This document shows positions 51,801 to 56,247 of a stretch of DNA of 64,000 nt, piece after piece; positions within the stretch are counted from its first letter, which is position 1, and each line of letters opens with the position of its first letter. This DNA is from Hofstenia miamia (lineage: Eukaryota; Xenacoelomorpha; Acoela). The translations under genes were made by a program, and so were the position numbers. The stretch covers positions 840,770 through 904,769 of the forward strand of contig SCFE01000039.1 in assembly GCA_004352715.1 (NCBI GenBank). Reading direction: 5' to 3'. The notes beneath the pieces are model-generated. The model saw nothing but the letters and a program-made list of their open reading frames with translations, ran no database searches and was not told the origin of the DNA.

Positions 51801-54800
51801 AAAGTTCTGCGATCAATGTGCAGAAAATCAAATCCACACTCTCCAAGGTAATCACACACAGCTACAACAAAATCTAGATTGCACATATCTAGAAATTGAA
51901 TAATGCTTTGTGAACAATTTTTAATTTTTTTTGGTTTGCAAGCAACACAATCATATAATAATTTCAATAGCAAATGTGCAGCTTCATATTCAACAGAATA
52001 TTGGAGCAGGCTATGGTACATTTCTTCATGAATAGAAAAAATTAATATCAATATCTGCTGATATTTGAACCATGTTCAAATGCTGACATTAGATGTGCAT
52101 ATAAAATTGCTTTAAGAATATCATTGAGTAAATGACTAAGGTCAAGTTTAATGGCAGCTTTTATTAAAATGGAACTCTTCAAGTTAATTACAGTGGCATT
52201 TGAAACTGCAGTGTTTATTTCATTATCAGTGGGTGGAGTAATATATGCTTTGGTAACATCACTGTTTGTGAGCTGCTCAAAGTTCTCTTATGGACATTCA
52301 CCTCGATGACATTTTTCGACAGCACTAATAAACAAATCTTTTCTGGAATGTAACTGCATGTGCTCTGTAATAAATAACAGTGCTTCCCAATTTTGTAAAC
52401 TCGATTGCCCCTGGTGTAATTTCAGTGTTGAAATACCATGAAACCCTCCAACTGCCTTTACCAGTCTAAAATATGCACTATTATAGCTTGGATATGTACT
52501 TCTGACTGTATAAATAGCAGTAGTAACACAACCAAATCTGCTTGCCTGTAGAGGAGAAATTGATCCCAAAACAAGATTTTCTGGTGGATATAATAATTGG
52601 TTAGGTATTCCTTCTGAGTGAATGTGACACATTGCTATGCAAAGGCCATTTTTGCCTACAACAGAAATTCCAGGTGCTACTTTCATCCTGTGATTTTCTC
52701 TTACAGTAAGGTAGGTTGAGCACATTCCATGTAACAATTTTTTGCCATTACTATTGCTGAATTTGAATGTAAGTAAGAAATAGCTGAATAAGTGGTGGAA
52801 TGGAAGAAACTCAGCATCTGAACAAAATTCCCAAACACCACAAGGACATTTAAAAAATGAGCAACAAATATGTTCTAAGCTAGTTGAAAATGTACTATCA
52901 CTAGTAAAGTCAAATTGATTTTTCTCTGTGTCAATATTTATAAATGTAGGATCTATTTCAAATTTGGCTAATGTACTTGAAAAAATTGAAGCTTTAGAAT
53001 GCATATACCATTTCCTAAATTTACATGGCAGCCAGTTCCAAACAGATTGTGATGTTTCAGACACAGTGATCAAAATGGAATATAAAACGCTGGGCCATGC
53101 ACTTGCCCATTTACAGTTATTAGAACAATAATTTTTACATTGCTTGCATAAACTTAACTGAGATGTTAGGTCTTTATGCTTCACACCATATTTTCTTCTT
53201 AATAAATCAGCCTTTGAAAAATGTTTTAGTTCATCTGCACATCGAAGACACTTATGGCAGTGATCTAATGTTGGAAACAGTTGAGAAGCACTAGATGGAA
53301 TTGAATGATTGTGTGATACAGGAAGTGAAGGTGTAGGTAAACAATCTGATTGGATGTTTTCAATACTTTCTTCAGAGACTGTACAGAAATTCTGTGTGCT
53401 GGATATAGATACATTTTCACAATTCCTACAAACACCATTTCCAGCAATAAATCTGCCACAAACTGAGCAGTTTGCAACTAAACGCCTTTTTTCTTGCTGG
53501 CATAGCTACATAGATATCCAAATGACCAATAAAACCAAAATCAGATTTTAATTTATAAGTAGTTCTAATTAATTAAAATAAAATTTCTAATTTAAGCATT
53601 CCAAATTTGCATAAAAAAGCTTATTTAATTCATTGTTCACATTGTGGCTACCATTTCCTTAACTAATCCAATTTTACTTGATAATTAAAATATAATTCAG
53701 CAGACAAACATTCATGACATAAATTACAGAGTATCACTCAAAAAAATATGGCACACAAACGTCCTTGTTACATTTTGCAAAATAGTGAATTTCTTTAAAT
53801 AAATAATTGCTATGATGTGCAATAAACATCATTAATTTTCATTTAAATTGAGATAAATTATATACTGACGCAGTATATAAAAATTGTTGCTTTCATAAAA
53901 AGTCACAGTCAATTATATAGTGTAATGTAATGCATTGAATTTCAAAAACAAAATACATTTAAAAATATATACAAAAAATTAGTCTGTATCAGACAGATGA
54001 GGCATTGATTCATGGACATAATCTACTTTAGCATCAACAGGAACACGTACTTTAGTGTTAATTACTACGACATGCATAGTCCTGGGGTCCTTTAATACAT
54101 TATCTTCAGTTTTGTTTGGTGGTTTAAGCCAATCTATCACTTCAAATTTTTGATTTTCCAATGCTACAGCTCCTTCAAAAAATCTGCATACTTTATCTTC
54201 AAACTGAATAGGGTCAAAATTTTCCCCAGTAGTTTTGTAGGCCTTGTGGTTTAAAAACAATATCTCCTTGAGCTTTGTAGATACTATTATTGCTGATAAA
54301 TCCTCAATTCTTTTTCTTAATAGTTCATTGCACTCTACTTCTAAATTGATTGCCCAAGTACCTAGCCCTCTTTGATGATTACAAATACAGTTAGATGAAG
54401 ATTCCGTATTGCCATCACATAGTTGCCACTACATACAGACTTCTTTATTGTTGCATGTATGACATCTATGAAATCTGTAGAGAACTTAAACAACTGGAAG
54501 TCTGCTGATTCTACAGCAAAAGGTGGTATAATGGAATTTGTAAAATCATGTTCCTAAAACATAATTAGATTTATACTAAAAATAGTGCTACTTCATCCAA
54601 TGGAATGATTGGGTCTTCAAATACTATCTTTGCAGTGTTACTGCCCACCAGGACACCATCCATTTTTGGAGCAATAATTGCACAAATAGTGCCTGGCATG
54701 ATATCAGAACTATATGTTAAGAGCCTTGTTGTTTGAACCTCAGAATCTGTGTAAACAACAAATGTTTCACTGCAGTTCATCAAACCAAACAAAAAAATCC

Positions 54801-56186
54801 ATGTGATTTTGATGCATCCTTTTGGAGTTTTGACATCTTAGTTTTAAAGGTCCTTACATAAGTGACTGCCTTTTCACATTGGCTGGTTTTAAGAAGCACT
54901 GCCTTAATGTAATAACGCCTTTTTGCTGAATTATCTAGAATGTTTTGGAAGGATACCATTTGAAAATATCTTTGAACCACCATTTGCTGGTGAGCTAGTG
55001 TGCGTGCAATATTAATATAGTGCATTCTAAATAAAGGATATATTGTGAAACATGAAGCATCATTACTTGAACAGCGGAACTCGTGATTTGATTATTTTTG
55101 TTTTTAAAAGCTCTATATTTTTGTTGAATAAACGTTTTTCTAATTGCTTTTGTGACCTTAGATCAAATCATAATGTGAACAAAGTTTTAAAAACTATGTT
55201 TATGACTACTTGCTCCAATAATAGCGAAGCCCACCAATTTATGAATGTTAAATTTTGTAATCAAAATCATTTATCAATGATCAAAAATGATCAGTGTATA
55301 TATTTGGTAAGTAGTTATAAATGCCTCCACGCAATTTTAGCGAGCGACAGCTTGATATTTCCTTTTGCAATTGCAACACATATTTACAGTCTTATGTTTC
55401 TATTAATAAGCATGCACACCGCATGTAACGGGAAGGGTAAATGTCATGGTTGTAGAATGGAAAGAGGATCATTCTGACGCAATTCAGTGGATAATTGGAT
55501 GAGGGATTTGCGATTTGGTATTCTTTTTGAAAATCATCCAGTTGTCTATTGCTGAATACTAATAATGGTCAGACTTTGTTGAGAGTAATCGGCACAAAGA
55601 GTCCAGCATATCCATTCGATACTTGTTGGCATTAGAGAAAAGTATGTTGTTTTTTTTGGTATCAGACTCCGATATTGTCCCTCGATGCTGAGTTGACGGT
55701 ATATGAGTCGTTTGCTAGTTTTTGTCTGATATCTAGTCAAGTGAAATTGACTAAAGTCAAGGAACACAGGGTATGAGGGTGTAACATTTACTAATTTTAA
55801 CTTTGACAAAGACTTGTTCACTTTCATGCAGTGATTAACCCCATCTCATCAGGAGGTGCTGAGTAAGCACCCCTTTGAGAATGAATATTTAACCCAAATA
55901 TTAGTGTTGCTGTGGTCTTGTAACCCATTCTTCAAATGTATTGGCATTATATTAAATGTGTTGACGTCAGCACCCATTATGATGTCAGACGACCTGAATA
56001 TGGTATTTTCTGTTCTTTTAGTATTTATCCATGTGTAAGCTACAGTCTTGTAAAATATTGATTATTTCAATTGATTTTTATGGTTTATTTCTGCACATTG
56101 TGTTTTAGCTTAGCAAGGATGAATTGGAACCTGAATTGCAGAAGAAATGCATTGAGCAATATGCATACTACAATAAAGGACTTTAA
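3434..56186 (+). CDS. SFXN5: sideroflexin-5-like gene, nine 3'-terminal coding exons (spliced, 5' incomplete)
   Basis: Sideroflexins are multi-pass mitochondrial inner-membrane proteins that carry small metabolites; SFXN1/3 transport serine and SFXN5 has been linked to citrate. Nine exons read in one frame when joined: 3434-3511, 3554-3580, 4512-4566, 7415-7440, 7509-7562, 14574-14787, 42741-42856, 43242-43445 and 56109-56186 (852 nt, 283 codons plus TAA). Every junction has GT..AG and matching phase. Diagnostic stretches are HPDTGEKILAPFR, LLIPNQPFAAVAFWQW, NQSHNACVNYANRN, LEPEL and the family's C-terminal YNKGL. The NQSHNACVNYANRN form points to the SFXN5 branch rather than SFXN1-4. Vertebrate SFXN5 is about 340 residues, so roughly 55-60 N-terminal residues are missing; I found no exon for them between 1 and 3433. 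Introns range from 42 bp to 27,953 bp and hold nearly all other features listed. No disablement was seen, so the gene looks functional. Confidence 0.93.
3554..3580 (+). CDS. SFXN5: SFXN5 microexon (9 codons)
   Basis: This is a 27-nt exon between ttgttatttag and gtatgt, phase 0 on both sides, encoding LWEAQRVYQ. It fills exactly the gap between ATNGE of the previous exon and AVYHPDTGEK of the next, where the family has LWxAQKIxQ. The intron before it is only 42 nt. The previous exon cannot read through, because GAG is followed by GTA TAA. Confidence 0.82.
4512..4566 (+). CDS. SFXN5: SFXN5 exon (HPDTGEK motif)
   Basis: The acceptor is gcatttttag and the donor is gtaaga. The exon encodes AVYHPDTGEKILAPFRMC and ends with one base of a split Gly codon (phase 1). 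HPDTGEK is one of the most conserved sideroflexin motifs. Confidence 0.92.
4567..7414. other. SFXN5 intron, no recognised element
   Basis: 2.8 kb of AT-rich sequence without a coding signature. The longest open frame (5798-6013, - strand, 71 codons) has no recognisable motif. Confidence 0.5.
7415..7440 (+). CDS. SFXN5: SFXN5 exon (26 nt)
   Basis: The acceptor is atatttag and the donor is gtaagt. It completes the split Gly codon and encodes FVPFGSIL, which matches the family's GYIPFGTPI stretch. It is followed by a 68-nt intron. Confidence 0.9.
7509..7562 (+). CDS. SFXN5: SFXN5 exon (18 codons, first membrane segment)
   Basis: The acceptor is gcatttag and the donor is gtacgt; phase 0 at both ends. 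It encodes VIGLLIPNQPFAAVAFWQ, a hydrophobic stretch matching the VGLLLPNQ...FWQ segment of SFXN5. Confidence 0.92.
7603..7659. repeat. TA microsatellite at the Tc1 boundary
   Basis: TATATA runs with small interruptions, ending where the Tc1 terminal repeat begins. Tc1 elements insert at TA, so the repeat could be the target or grown from it. Confidence 0.85.
7659..8300 (-). mobile_element. Tc1-like transposon, 3' half only
   Basis: The left end (tactggccaaaagtttggga) is a typical Tc1-family terminal repeat. The - strand then gives the transposase C-terminus: MMIWGVITTNGRAGL, QQDGVK, then in another frame SPDINVIENCW, and finally LIESMSNRNAACLANN followed by HTKY. These are the WG, QQD and SPDLNPIE signatures of DD34E enzymes. 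At least one frameshift (near 8040) and loss of the N-terminal half and right terminal repeat make it dead. Confidence 0.85.
8461..10370 (-). pseudogene. P-element/THAP9-like transposase remnant
   Basis: Fragments in N-to-C order on the - strand resemble P-element superfamily transposases. WTHSFCNDTLRIYRI lies near 10240 (cf. W.....KAL..R..CG). YLPLPNQRYLRNF near 9910 matches the LPLPS.RTL segment. ALSFDEMFLQ near 9830 is the DEM block. YDVHLIKNIRNDL near 9640 matches the family's PHLLK.IRN. NLEALVIDPDKLLDLNEFEQ (8742-8900) is followed by a C-terminal piece at 8461-8763. No THAP zinc finger was found. Many stops and frameshifts are present. Confidence 0.7.
10456..12131 (-). mobile_element. 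full-length mariner with plant-type (DD39D) transposase and Stowaway-like ends
   Basis: The element is 1,676 bp, flanked by TA on each side (10454-10455 and 12132-12133). The left end is CTCCCTTCGTTTCAAAATAA; the right end read inward is CTACCTCCGTTTCATAATAA. Both continue AAGTGA. This closely resembles the Stowaway/plant-mariner terminal consensus CTCCCTCCGTTTC. A second copy of the 'CAAATAAGTGAC' word lies about 30 bp inside the left end, like a doubled transposase-binding site. The transposase is on the - strand. The element sits in an SFXN5 intron, so it is integrated in an animal gene. Confidence 0.9.
10621..11900 (-). pseudogene. DD39D mariner transposase, lightly decayed
   Basis: Order on the - strand: an N-terminal HTH region (NFCVSGETIRRILRLGREG, about 11720-11790); GIPKTSLWRLLQDGKLKRHS, about 11510-11560; the first catalytic block VHIDEKWFY, about 11365-11390; FITKVMFIAAVARPRYD; the second Asp in IIIQQDNAKPH, about 11005-11038; and NSPDLNVLD, about 10905-10935. 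I count 39 residues between the QQD and VLD aspartates. The C-terminal IKLPHISKMKLRCEGRL also matches plant mariner proteins. One frameshift near 11590 and stops near 11180 and 11050 disable it, but all three catalytic aspartates remain. Confidence 0.9.
12776..12834. repeat. AAT microsatellite (LINE 3' tail)
   Basis: About 19 AAT units, directly at the 3' end of the - strand LINE. It is the expanded form of the short ATT tail of the copy at 547. Confidence 0.9.
13163..13528. other. assembly gap (366 N)
   Basis: A run of N inside LINE family A, at the equivalent place where the first copy is still readable. Repeat collapse is the likely cause. Confidence 1.
14063..14573. other. SFXN5 intron before exon 14574
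   Basis: AT-rich, no coding or TE signature recognised. A pyrimidine-rich stretch and atcaatttag precede the exon. Confidence 0.5.
14574..14787 (+). CDS. SFXN5: SFXN5 exon (central domain)
   Basis: It starts WMNQSHNACVNYANRN, continues through a GYAAAVTSAVSIGLGL membrane segment, and ends FLPLPAV plus the first base of a split codon. The acceptor is atcaatttag. I chose the donor gtgagt at 14788 over gtatgt at 14784 because only the former gives the phase needed by the next exon, and it keeps the PAV-to-CN spacing of SFXN5. Confidence 0.95.
14922..15944 (+). repeat. ~1-kb dispersed repeat, copy A
   Basis: It begins AGTAGTAATAAACCGAGT and ends TTTAACATCGG. The same sequence occurs inverted at 38398-39324. 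Both copies carry the same 73-codon open frame (15598-15819 here; 38521-38742 on the - strand there), differing by a few residues. Its start ATGGTAAAACCCACATACG gives no known protein, so I read it as repeat sequence and not a gene. No terminal repeats or target duplication could be defined. Confidence 0.8.
14983..15262. repeat. internal tandem duplication (~140 bp unit) in copy A
   Basis: A block running from the 'ggccgt...tgacgtca' word through ggcaaacacatttgtttg to the attacataa word occurs twice in succession here. The inverted copy at 38398-39324 has it once. Confidence 0.75.
15971..16119 (+). mobile_element. piggyBac-like MITE, left end only
   Basis: Preceded by TTAA (15967-15970), it starts CCCTTTCAGGACCACAAGG. 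By eye it matches the first 149 bp of the complete element at 34675-36307 base for base. It runs into the gap at 16120. The sequence after the gap does not match the element's right end. Confidence 0.85.
16120..17119. other. assembly gap (1,000 N)
   Basis: A round-number gap, probably of unknown true size. It begins inside the MITE and ends in a TA repeat (17120-17131). Confidence 1.
17312..17523. mobile_element. short TTAA-type MITE
   Basis: The ends CACTAGAAAGGCC and (inverted) CACTAGAAAGAGC face each other across 212 bp. The right flank is TTAA; the left is TAAA, one base off. There is no coding capacity. TTAA targets are typical of the piggyBac superfamily. Confidence 0.5.
17528..22946. 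other. large intron stretch without recognised elements
   Basis: 5.4 kb, AT-rich. A CA run lies at about 19663-19676. Short open frames (for example 19043-19231, 20208-20414, 21613-21798) carry no family signature. Unclassified old TE sequence is possible. Confidence 0.5.
23231..25792 (-). CDS. intact 853-codon ORF: Cys/His motif plus three ~280-residue modules, unrecognised
   Basis: This is a single uninterrupted reading frame inside the 28-kb SFXN5 intron, on the opposite strand. I do not recognise the family. Residues 3-28 form a short zinc-binding-like motif: C3, C6, H19, C28, with spacing C-x2-C-x12-H-x8-C, so not a classical C2H2 finger. The rest is built of three related modules. A block SSPC or CSQC followed by YFYS lies at about 137, 422 and 693. 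A block starting SD(I/L)D and ending ILH.F lies at 181-210, 466-494 and 741-768. The ~280-residue period and short beta-rich repeats suggest beta-propeller domains, but that is inference. No signal peptide or membrane segment was seen. A tttag acceptor-like site lies 12 nt before the ATG, and an in-frame TAG sits at that point, so a 5' UTR exon is possible. Lack of stops amid decayed DNA argues for function or recent arrival. Confidence 0.85.
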   Translation of the reverse strand: MNCLICGKSFSSCTDLKIHYDQIGIDSCSTIHKSKVDVVDVAVDLHTQNIFILISKPHYEASVIKIAENANEEFPIKKCCYFYSRNYLAFFPNNELLFLKYGLNSTADSLIRLQYDMKSYENFQFPYNVEDLKIICCSQCKTLVYFYSNYNILYRYNSRHEAFQKTILSLPEQADFMAVNSDIDQIAFSGYFLKKIFIVAFSNGAILHSFGWDNEYYLGVTFLYDDILIAASVQGIKMFNLLEYETIDSNIKHSIFHGDFTENTKEVENPVSLAKYSNLAIVFVNEFSILKALFRCGIAFSIESNVSSNSMKICKISCEKYEKQEYKIVDILNNTEEGYSYLLLKGEGCFILRCVTTNGNFTKKFPCIMYDDSQRGSRLSFLPNGFVIVLCNNMLFETSKHLESVSEYNASVDLVECSMVSSSPCKNYIFFLLKNGNVVKRDSMLISNTTSSFDLPTDLTRMTVHSDISHIGFLSIINGIYIISFNEGTILHRINNTINNASFRGIAFFNNSNFMSYQNGSFNCFNLETGASLYKISFKDILAIDFFNINASSFYVIISSSLQKLSLNFDLKSLSPCYSKIDIYQIHATSSYILDILFNSVNKSLYVLKKGDARTELMKISNTGLNEIFFNQKCYKLYRSLISVNTTGKVYVLLHPNPSCNTSELYIITSDFQSSEQITLEFCDISLLKMIRSSPCCQYHYLYSKKSSSVSIYKFNSENDCYTFREITAIQFEVNFMDICSDLDLIALSGYRKILLVSFNQANIIHVFNKKEFHVYNDVSFLTKDILIAVVGQRYGESIFEFFHVPKKITIKTISFIQNVTDEDYAFSLCKLSSTSIIVSINDIYYAIYKICM
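25793..27299. other. upstream flank of the antisense ORF, intronic
   Basis: A TA microsatellite lies at 25903-25922, about 110 bp upstream of the antisense ATG. No promoter element can be assigned. The rest is AT-rich without recognised features. Confidence 0.45.
27993..28723. repeat. tandem duplication, unit 1 (731 bp)
   Basis: It runs from acattgtgatgtgacaatgg to the word catttctcaaaaa. It matches 28756-29486 at a constant offset of 763 bp with about five differences by eye. A 32-bp spacer separates the units. Confidence 0.92.
28756..29486. repeat. tandem duplication, unit 2 (731 bp)
   Basis: Second unit of the direct repeat. It has the same length as unit 1 with no indel seen. It lies inside the decayed LINE, so the duplication happened after the LINE had already lost its frame. 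Confidence 0.92.
29815..30960 (-). pseudogene. hAT-like transposase remnant (CGGBP1/ZBED-type)
   Basis: The N-terminal piece (30648-30953) contains FNSELVDAWIGAGIPFNAHG and KLKAFLE, the 'LV.A.IPL.KL.N..LR.FLE' block of hAT-type proteins. The second piece (30183-30494) has ISDVVSYNILTMTNLKTLYP, matching 'SD...YM.KAG..LK.LYP', then KSLSKELGRTFKVPITPNFL, the region before the family's TRWGTW. Stops separate the pieces. No BED finger was seen. Confidence 0.65.
30961..31559. other. intronic DNA without recognised feature
   Basis: Open frames at 31168-31371 (-) and 31227-31466 (+) overlap each other and have no motif. Possibly flanking parts of the hAT element. Confidence 0.4.
31560..32341 (+). 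mobile_element. LINE fragment, 5' part of RT, interrupted by an insertion
   Basis: The + strand reads IIAEDPGHASNLFSNYC near 31925, DSSGCGLDDLPAKFIYEF near 32080, and NYRPISKLQKFGILFEKIIF near 32265. This is the standard run from the pre-RT linker into RT motifs 0-1 of Jockey/CR1-like LINEs. It stops at about 32341 and continues at 34202. Confidence 0.75.
32337..34202. mobile_element. outer MITE-like insertion in the LINE
   Basis: It splits the LINE frame between FEKIIFWHLYP and ILKNSSSNNQFGF. The ends CTAGGTAATGAAA and (inverted) CTAATCAATGAAA are imperfect inverted repeats. Both subterminal zones are packed with variants of cttgataagat and cttggcaa, in opposite orientation. There is no coding capacity. 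Boundaries are good to a few bases only. Confidence 0.6.
33042..33950. mobile_element. inner MITE-like insertion nested in the outer one
   Basis: The left end region agtagatgtttggaaaattt and the right end (inverted: ctctagtaaaaaagtttgga) share the word GTTTGGAAAATTTG(C/G)CAAAT. Both sides carry iterated TTTGGCAAATATTTG words. The outer element's cttgataag words occur only outside this block, which supports nesting. Confidence 0.55.
34202..34335 (+). mobile_element. LINE fragment, continuation after the insertion
   Basis: It reads ILKNSSSNNQFGFSNKRST, the QFGF(R)..ST block that follows the segment ending at 32341. It stops where an opposite-strand LINE 3' piece begins. Confidence 0.75.
34336..34590 (-). 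mobile_element. LINE ORF2 C-terminal fragment, opposite strand
   Basis: SFLNSAVDLWNNLPIEIK followed by a K/F-rich stretch and NNYLLKQYI is the usual C-terminal tail of Jockey/CR1 LINE proteins (S...A..LWN.LP..I....S...FK..L..YL). Its inverted orientation against the neighbouring fragment marks a rearrangement or 5' inversion. Confidence 0.8.
34675..36307. mobile_element. complete piggyBac-like nonautonomous element
   Basis: 1,633 bp between two TTAA sites (34671-34674 and 36308-36311). The ends are CCCTTTCAGGACCA and (inverted) CCCTTTCGGCACCA. There is no open frame of note. The interior repeats a GGGACxC..GTGTCCC near-palindrome about five times, near 34804, 34966, 35780, 35943 and 36277. 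TTAA targets and CCCTTT ends fit the piggyBac superfamily. A truncated, apparently identical copy lies at 15971. Confidence 0.85.
36591..36700. repeat. hairpin followed by a tandem-repeated word
   Basis: cactatcgactattatcatc (36600-36619) pairs with the complementary gataaaagtcgatagtg word ending at 36651, over a 10-nt loop. gtgtt/aacac extends the stem. The ATCGG(C)TGATAAAA...TGAAC..TCC word then recurs about 48 bp on. It could be the end of an unrecognised MITE. Confidence 0.55.
36701..38397. other. intronic DNA
   Basis: Very AT-rich. Apart from the 70-bp tandem repeat at 37216-37341 nothing was recognised. The frame at 37779-38000 (+) has no motif. Confidence 0.5.
37216..37341. repeat. 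two-unit tandem repeat, period 70 bp
   Basis: The word acttttccac(g/c)tttgtag and the following acttacattttttt...tttttcctttct occur at 37217 and 37287 with a constant 70-bp offset. Confidence 0.8.
38398..39324 (-). repeat. ~1-kb dispersed repeat, copy B (inverted relative to copy A)
   Basis: The reverse complement of this stretch matches 14922-15944 from AGTAGTAATAAACCGAGT to TTTAACATCGG, with scattered differences and without the internal ~140-bp duplication of copy A. Confidence 0.85.
39323..40239. mobile_element. MITE with GTGGCGTAGCC-type ends
   Basis: The left end CTGTGGCGTAGCCCGG and the right end (inverted) CAGTGACATAGCCTC are imperfect inverted repeats. TA flanks both sides. The inner words gggccgacctg and ggggccggcccc flank the body. 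The GTGGCGTAGCC word is common at animal DNA-transposon ends, and the superfamily is not certain. No transposase was seen. Confidence 0.6.
40513..41933 (+). mobile_element. near-complete Tc1-like transposon, frame-disrupted
   Basis: 1,421 bp flanked by TA (40511-40512 and 41934-41935). The ends are CAGTACTGGAAAAAAGAATT and (inverted) CAGTACTAGAAATATGCATT. The transposase starts MPGYVPIAIRELIISKHLEG at 40806 (first HTH). It continues in other frames with FEEFHKEWADG and KYSVGTFVAPRMPF, SVMVWGAIWNCGF near 41230, QQDGAPCHISK near 41360, SPDLNIIENMW near 41455, and FIEKHFADRLEGVIRSKG then HPTKY near 41570-41630. I count 35 residues between the QQD aspartate and the IIE glutamate; 34 is usual. Several frameshifts disable it. 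Confidence 0.88.
41936..42740. other. end of the 28-kb SFXN5 intron
   Basis: No recognised element. It ends in the ctttgtttag acceptor of the next exon. Confidence 0.5.
42741..42856 (+). CDS. SFXN5: SFXN5 exon after the 28-kb intron
   Basis: The acceptor is ctttgtttag. The exon completes a split Ser codon, then reads VASTCNLFF and MRRQELSTGIEIYDSNKN, ending KAAARK. This matches the family's NVVLMRxxEL..GI.V.D.dGN.vG.SK.AAR. The donor gtcagt is a weaker variant of the consensus. Confidence 0.93.
43038..43075. repeat. solo mariner-like terminal repeat remnant
   Basis: tacagggtgatcaaaaaatt resembles CAGGGTG-type mariner ends and lies about 200 bp before an SFXN5 exon. A related end occurs at 57536-57552. 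No partner end was found nearby. Confidence 0.4.
43242..43445 (+). CDS. SFXN5: SFXN5 exon (C-terminal membrane segments)
   Basis: 68 codons between gcatatttag and gtaagt. It reads AIKETAITRAFLPLP, then a hydrophobic stretch, then APINALVCIATFGVFLP and SLAMFPQESS. It matches the LLETALTRVVLPMP...ISLFPQ region. An open frame also exists on the opposite strand here (43238-43426), but the + frame is the real one. Confidence 0.95.
43446..44229. other. start of the last SFXN5 intron
   Basis: It contains a 110-codon open frame on the - strand (43618-43950) with no recognisable motif. Otherwise AT-rich DNA. Confidence 0.4.
44230..45060 (+). pseudogene. mariner/Tc1-superfamily transposase remnant
   Basis: Across shifted frames: an NTKQRYARQ-like block near 44440, QQD-like HLPTG/SSNRMKELHP around 44740-44780, then CVWPPSSPDCNKLDYF near 44840-44885 and RFRHCLEGVIENEG near 45005. 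WPPSSPD.N.LDYF.W and the final CLE.VIE.G are typical of mariner-type C-terminal regions. The frame is heavily broken and the ends could not be defined. Confidence 0.65.
45061..47500. other. intron between the mariner remnant and the Helitron
   Basis: 2.4 kb without recognised coding motifs. The 3' end of the Helitron-like element should lie in or near the distal part, but no CTRR plus hairpin terminus could be fixed. Confidence 0.45.
47512..48969 (-). pseudogene. Helitron Pif1-type helicase
   Basis: Walker A is IIIGPPGTGRSHICSALLL near 48395-48455. The Walker B region reads LDILCFEEIGMIS near 48180-48215, with EE in place of the usual DE. Motif III reads FGGILIIANGD then a stop then LQLPPPSG (about 48050-48100). 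Helical linker sequence follows (47712-47945), ending LEREPEKLLCF. The 150-codon frame 48517-48969 lies just before Walker A. Stops and one likely frameshift after HGDIYI interrupt it. Confidence 0.8.
49100..51077 (-). pseudogene. Helitron Rep (HUH/Y2) domain
   Basis: RPTLFVILTCNQRKHKG (about 50560-50610) matches the 'LF.T.TCN' Rep motif. IIDYWGTFEFQPKLG (about 50310-50360) precedes, one frameshift later, HLILF, which occupies the HUH (HxH) position; the second His is not kept. The piece 49710-50183 ends with SSYMASYLTLKEK, a Y-x3-Y arrangement like the two catalytic tyrosines of Helitron Rep. The segment 49106-49606 continues toward the helicase. One catalytic His lost plus frameshifts mean it is inactive. 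Confidence 0.75.
51135..53510 (-). pseudogene. Helitron N-terminal Cys-rich region
   Basis: The frame opens after a TAG near 53507. It contains CSVCGRFIAGNGVCRNC (a CxxC..CxxC pair), HCHKCLRCAD, CKQCKNYCSNNC and CCSFFKCPCGVWEFC within the first ~260 residues, so several metal-binding clusters are likely. ISVVGKNGLCIAMCHIHSEG follows. Downstream pieces continue at 51656-52051, 51456-51641 and 51135-51434; the last has CTNKARWTCPISECGTC and an acidic D/E-rich tail. The function of this region is unknown to me; zinc-finger N-termini are common in animal Helitrons. Confidence 0.65.
53979..55025 (-). pseudogene. possible accessory gene of the Helitron (OB-fold/RPA-like?)
   Basis: Three - strand pieces in order (54780-55025, 54571-54792, 53979-54260) look like one broken or intron-containing gene just upstream of the Helitron. 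The middle piece has VYTDSEVQTTRLL and IMPGTICAIIAPKMDGVL, followed by a strand-rich tail. This is loosely like the OB-fold proteins (RPA homologues) that some animal and plant Helitrons carry. The likeness is weak and the link is inferred from position and strand. Confidence 0.35.
55026..56108. other. end of the last SFXN5 intron
   Basis: Open frames of 141 codons (55052-55477, +) and 93 codons (55546-55827, -) exist, without recognisable motifs. The 5' end of the Helitron-like element may lie here. Confidence 0.4.
56109..56186 (+). CDS. SFXN5: SFXN5 terminal exon and stop
   Basis: The acceptor is gtgttttag. It reads LSKDELEPELQKKC, ends YYNKGL and then TAA. Spacing from FPQ in the previous exon to LEPE is eight residues, the same as in vertebrate SFXN5, and the KGL end is the family's usual C-terminus. 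Confidence 0.95.
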   Translation, partial: LSKDELEPELQKKCIEQYAYYNKGL

Positions 56187-56220
56187 TTCCATTTATAGAA
56201 ATTTAAATTATTTTAATTTG

Positions 56221-56247
56221 AATAAAATATCGATTTTCTATAATAAA
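56221..56247 (+). terminator. SFXN5 poly(A) signals
   Basis: Two AATAAA hexamers (56221-56226 and 56242-56247) lie 34 and 55 nt after the SFXN5 stop codon, as expected for a short 3' UTR. The assignment is by position and motif only. Confidence 0.6.

Larger units (their letters stand above)
47512..53510 (-). mobile_element. Helitron-type rolling-circle transposon, Rep-Pif1, moderately decayed
   Basis: A run of - strand frames gives, in N-to-C order, a Cys-rich region (53510-51135), an HUH-type Rep region (51077-49100) and a Pif1-type helicase (48969-47512). That order is the hallmark of Helitrons. There are relatively few stops per domain (for example only TGA-type breaks around 52290 in the N-terminal kilobase). 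It sits wholly in the last SFXN5 intron in antisense. Terminal TC and CTRR ends were not located. Confidence 0.82.
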
